From: Hyphomicrobiales bacterium
Lineage (GTDB): Bacteria > Pseudomonadota > Alphaproteobacteria > Rhizobiales > JAKSCL01
Direction of reading: 5' to 3'
DNA: 44,421 nt
NCBI GenBank assembly: GCA_022360615.1
Contig: JAKSCL010000014.1
Span: 1-44,421 of the forward strand
Shown here: piece after piece, positions 42,692 through 44,421 of the stretch
Position numbering within the stretch: the stretch's first letter is position 1
How the letters are laid out: each line of letters starts with the position of its first letter
The notes under the pieces: model-generated
What the model was told of the DNA's origin: nothing
What the model saw: only the letters and a program-made list of their open reading frames with translations
The model's database searches: none
Made by a program: the position numbers and the translations under genes

Positions 42692-43546
42692 TCAGGCGCG
42701 CGACCAGGCGCGCTCGACGGTGCGGGCGAGAATCACGCCTGCGACATGTTTCTTGAATTCAACCGGTCCGCGATTGTCCTCCGCCGGGTCGATGGCCGCG
42801 ACCGCCGCTGCGGTCGCGGCCTTGATCGCAGCATCATCGACGGACGTTCCGACCAGCGCGTCGCTTGCCTCATCGCTGAAGACCGGCGTATCGGCGAGGT
42901 TGGTCATCGCGATTGAGGCGGATGCGCATTGGCCACCGTTTTTGGTGATAAGGACGGCGGATGCCGCCGTGGCGTAGTCGCCGATCTTGCGCTTTTGTTT
43001 TTCGTAGGCATACCCCCCTGCCGTTCCGGCGAATGAGATGGACGTGAGAATTTCCTCGTCCTCGCGCGCGGTGAAATATGCGGCTTCGTAAAACTCACGG
43101 GCGGCCACCTGCCGCTCGCCATCAGGGCCGGCGAGCGTATAGGTGGCGTCCAGGCACTGCATAAGGCCCGGCATGTCGTTTCCCGGATCGCCGTTGGCGA
43201 CATTGCCGCCAATGGTGCCGCAGTACCGCACTTGGGGATCGGCGATTTGCAGCGCGGCTTCGCGAACGATCGGAGCGGCATCGGCCAGCATTTTACTTTC
43301 GATGAGTTCGTGCTGGGTCGTCATGGCGCCAATGGTGACAGTGCCGCCGTCGATGGATATGCCTTTCAAGGCTTCGATACGACGCAGATCGATGAGATGG
43401 CCGAGATCGGCCATCCGCAGCTTCATCATGGGGATTAGGCTGTGCCCGCCTGCAACGACGCGGGCCTCATCGCCAAGATCCTGCAAGAGACGGATGGCGC
43501 CTTCGACATCATGTGGCTGGTGGTACTCGAACGAGCCCGGTATCAT
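42692..43546 (-). CDS. coxM: Carbon monoxide dehydrogenase medium FAD subunit
   Basis: 284 aa from ATG 43546 (MIPGSFEYHQPHD), supported by a GGAGG site six bases before; the track start at 43561 is in the ribosome site region. FAD-binding motifs VVAGGHSLIPMMKLRMADLGHLIDL and YCGTIGGNVANGDPGNDMP are those of CoxM. It passes electrons from CoxS onward to the quinone pool. First structural gene of the operon, 176 bp after the regulator gene. Confidence 0.95.
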   Translation of the reverse strand: MIPGSFEYHQPHDVEGAIRLLQDLGDEARVVAGGHSLIPMMKLRMADLGHLIDLRRIEALKGISIDGGTVTIGAMTTQHELIESKMLADAAPIVREAALQIADPQVRYCGTIGGNVANGDPGNDMPGLMQCLDATYTLAGPDGERQVAAREFYEAAYFTAREDEEILTSISFAGTAGGYAYEKQKRKIGDYATAASAVLITKNGGQCASASIAMTNLADTPVFSDEASDALVGTSVDDAAIKAATAAAVAAIDPAEDNRGPVEFKKHVAGVILARTVERAWSRA

Positions 43547-43722
43547 CTTTTCCTCCCGCACGGCTGCGACATCGCGCTACCTTAGAATTCATCTGAATCT
43601 AGGATGTAGGTTTGGCGTGCGGGCGCATGTATCCCCTCATGGGCGGCATTCAATTTGTCACGAGATGCGAAAGACGCGCACGAACGGCGAAGCCGTGATC
43701 ACCCTCATTGCGGGAAAAAGTC
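43547..43722. promoter_or_regulatory. Region upstream of coxM
   Basis: 176 bp between the coxC-like stop and coxM. ACGGC-TTC-GCCGT (43684-43696) is a 5-bp hairpin about 27 bp after the regulator stop and could attenuate readthrough. The rest probably holds the CO-responsive coxM promoter and LytTR sites, but I see no -35/-10 pair or repeated box I would trust. Confidence 0.35.
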
Positions 43723-44421
43723 TCAGATACCCAGCGCTTTGCGGAGCGGTTCAATCCGCGTCCGGCTGACCGGGACCGTCTTGAGCTGCGGATGGGTCTC
43801 GAACATGCAGACGCCGTTATCCTTGCGCCGCTCAAAACCCGTCACATGGTCGATATTGACGAGATAGCTGCGGTGCGTTCGATGGAACCGCGTTTCAGCA
43901 AGTCTGTTTTCCGCTTCGGAGATCGACCATGGGCAAAAGAGTTTTTCGTCAGGCACATAGAGAAAGCTGTAGTGGCCTTCGGCCCGGATTGCGGCGATAT
44001 CGTCGCTTGAAATGAAATAGGTGCGGTTGTTCCGCTCATAGGGAACCCTGATGCGGCGTCTGTCCGAGACGGTTGGCTCCGGTTGCGGAGACTGCACGGG
44101 GTTTGACGCTTTTGCTTTGCGCGCCGGTTTGGGCGGGGTGACCGGTTCGGTTGCAAGACCGGCGGCGTCGATGGTGGGTCCTATAGCGGCAAATGCTTCC
44201 CGAGGCTTAGGTCCGCCAGGCGACAGAAACGTAACCGCCGACAAAAGGAACGTTCCGCAAATGACGAATGCCGCCAGCATGATGATGATGGCGAGCGTGC
44301 TGTTCTCGAGCCGAAGGGCGGGGACGATCACCTCATCGGCGGGAAGCCGCGCGAACCCGGTCCAGTACATGGCGGCGAAATGGACGACAACCACGGACAT
44401 GCCGAACACAAGCGCACCGAA
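43723..44421 (-). CDS. coxC: CoxC-like regulator, MHYT membrane domain plus LytTR (N-terminus beyond window)
   Basis: About 232 aa are visible and the frame is open through the window end; the track Met at 44409 is internal. FGMSVVVVHFAAMYWTGFARLP and a second hydrophobic segment (TLAIIIMLAAFVICGTFLLSAVTFL) belong to the MHYT sensor domain, thought to bind copper and sense diatomic gases. After a Pro/Lys-rich linker comes the LytTR DNA-binding domain (RIRVPYERNNRTYFISSDDIAAIRAEGHYSFLY ... ETRFHRTHRSYLVNIDHVTGFERR). This layout is that of CoxC and CoxH in Oligotropha, and the position just before coxM fits CoxC. Probably a membrane-bound activator of the cox operon. Confidence 0.85.
   Translation of the reverse strand, partial: FGALVFGMSVVVVHFAAMYWTGFARLPADEVIVPALRLENSTLAIIIMLAAFVICGTFLLSAVTFLSPGGPKPREAFAAIGPTIDAAGLATEPVTPPKPARKAKASNPVQSPQPEPTVSDRRRIRVPYERNNRTYFISSDDIAAIRAEGHYSFLYVPDEKLFCPWSISEAENRLAETRFHRTHRSYLVNIDHVTGFERRKDNGVCMFETHPQLKTVPVSRTRIEPLRKALGI

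Noticed and set aside
1-44421. CRISPR arrays, insertion sequences, prophage genes, rRNA
   Set aside because: No regularly spaced repeats, transposase, integrase or phage structural sequence was found in any frame.

Overview
The window reads as chromosomal DNA of an alphaproteobacterium, most likely Hyphomicrobiales (Rhizobiales). It is GC-rich and gene-dense. It carries a complete form I aerobic CO dehydrogenase (cox) operon, a D-tartrate dehydratase of the Bradyrhizobium type, a Rhizobium etli AnsA-type asparaginase, and short mosaic intergenic repeats (AGAGCAATTCC ends) that resemble repeats scattered through rhizobial genomes. No rRNA, tRNA, IS element, phage gene or CRISPR array was seen.

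Region 1 (1-5.0 kb) is an eroding catabolic locus. On the minus strand lie a phosphotransferase-fold kinase gene (frameshifted), an intact acyl-CoA dehydrogenase-family gene and the start of an SDR (start codon out of frame). This is the gene set of lva-type or ACAD10/11-type 4-hydroxyacyl-CoA pathways. Divergent from it are remnants of a branched-chain amino acid-type ABC importer: a binding protein with a large deletion and a frameshift, and a frameshifted ATPase, with no permeases. A pair of TTGTCnGACAA operators sits in the divergent promoter.

Region 2 (5.0-13.7 kb) holds a minus-strand operon, gntR-tctC-tctB-tctA-enolase superfamily enzyme (tripartite tricarboxylate transporter plus a sugar- or hydroxy-acid enzyme). 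Divergent from it is a plus-strand set: CaiB CoA-transferase, enoyl-CoA hydratase, thioesterase and SDR. The GntR gene and the CoA-transferase share an intergenic region with a 14-bp direct repeat.

Region 3 (13.7-25.7 kb) is mostly membrane and envelope: a DoxX-like protein, a cytochrome c lacking the expected Met ligand, an ExoD-family protein, and a three-gene ABC exporter (HlyD-type adaptor, FtsX-type permease, LolD-type ATPase). It then has a P2-like P-type ATPase with an HMA2-like N-terminus, translationally coupled to a divergent S-adenosylmethionine synthetase paralog. Convergent to these are a small HMA2 membrane protein and a DUF5132-like protein.

Region 4 (25.7-36.1 kb) starts with tarD, an asparaginase and a DegT-type aminotransferase. 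A compact minus-strand operon follows: Asp/Asn beta-hydroxylase-like dioxygenase, a fused alpha/beta hydrolase-P-loop protein, a CydC-like ABC half-exporter, a histidine kinase and a response regulator. This set has the shape of a biosynthesis, export and sensing unit for an unknown small molecule or peptide, and I do not recognise it as a described system.

Region 5 (36.3-44.4 kb, minus strand) is coxM-S-L-D-E-F-G preceded by a coxC-like MHYT-LytTR regulator that runs off the window. CoxL carries the AYRCSFR active-site loop diagnostic of true CO dehydrogenase. The best candidates for new biology are the dioxygenase/hydrolase-P-loop/ABC/two-component operon and the P-type ATPase coupled to a MetK paralog with substituted active-site residues.
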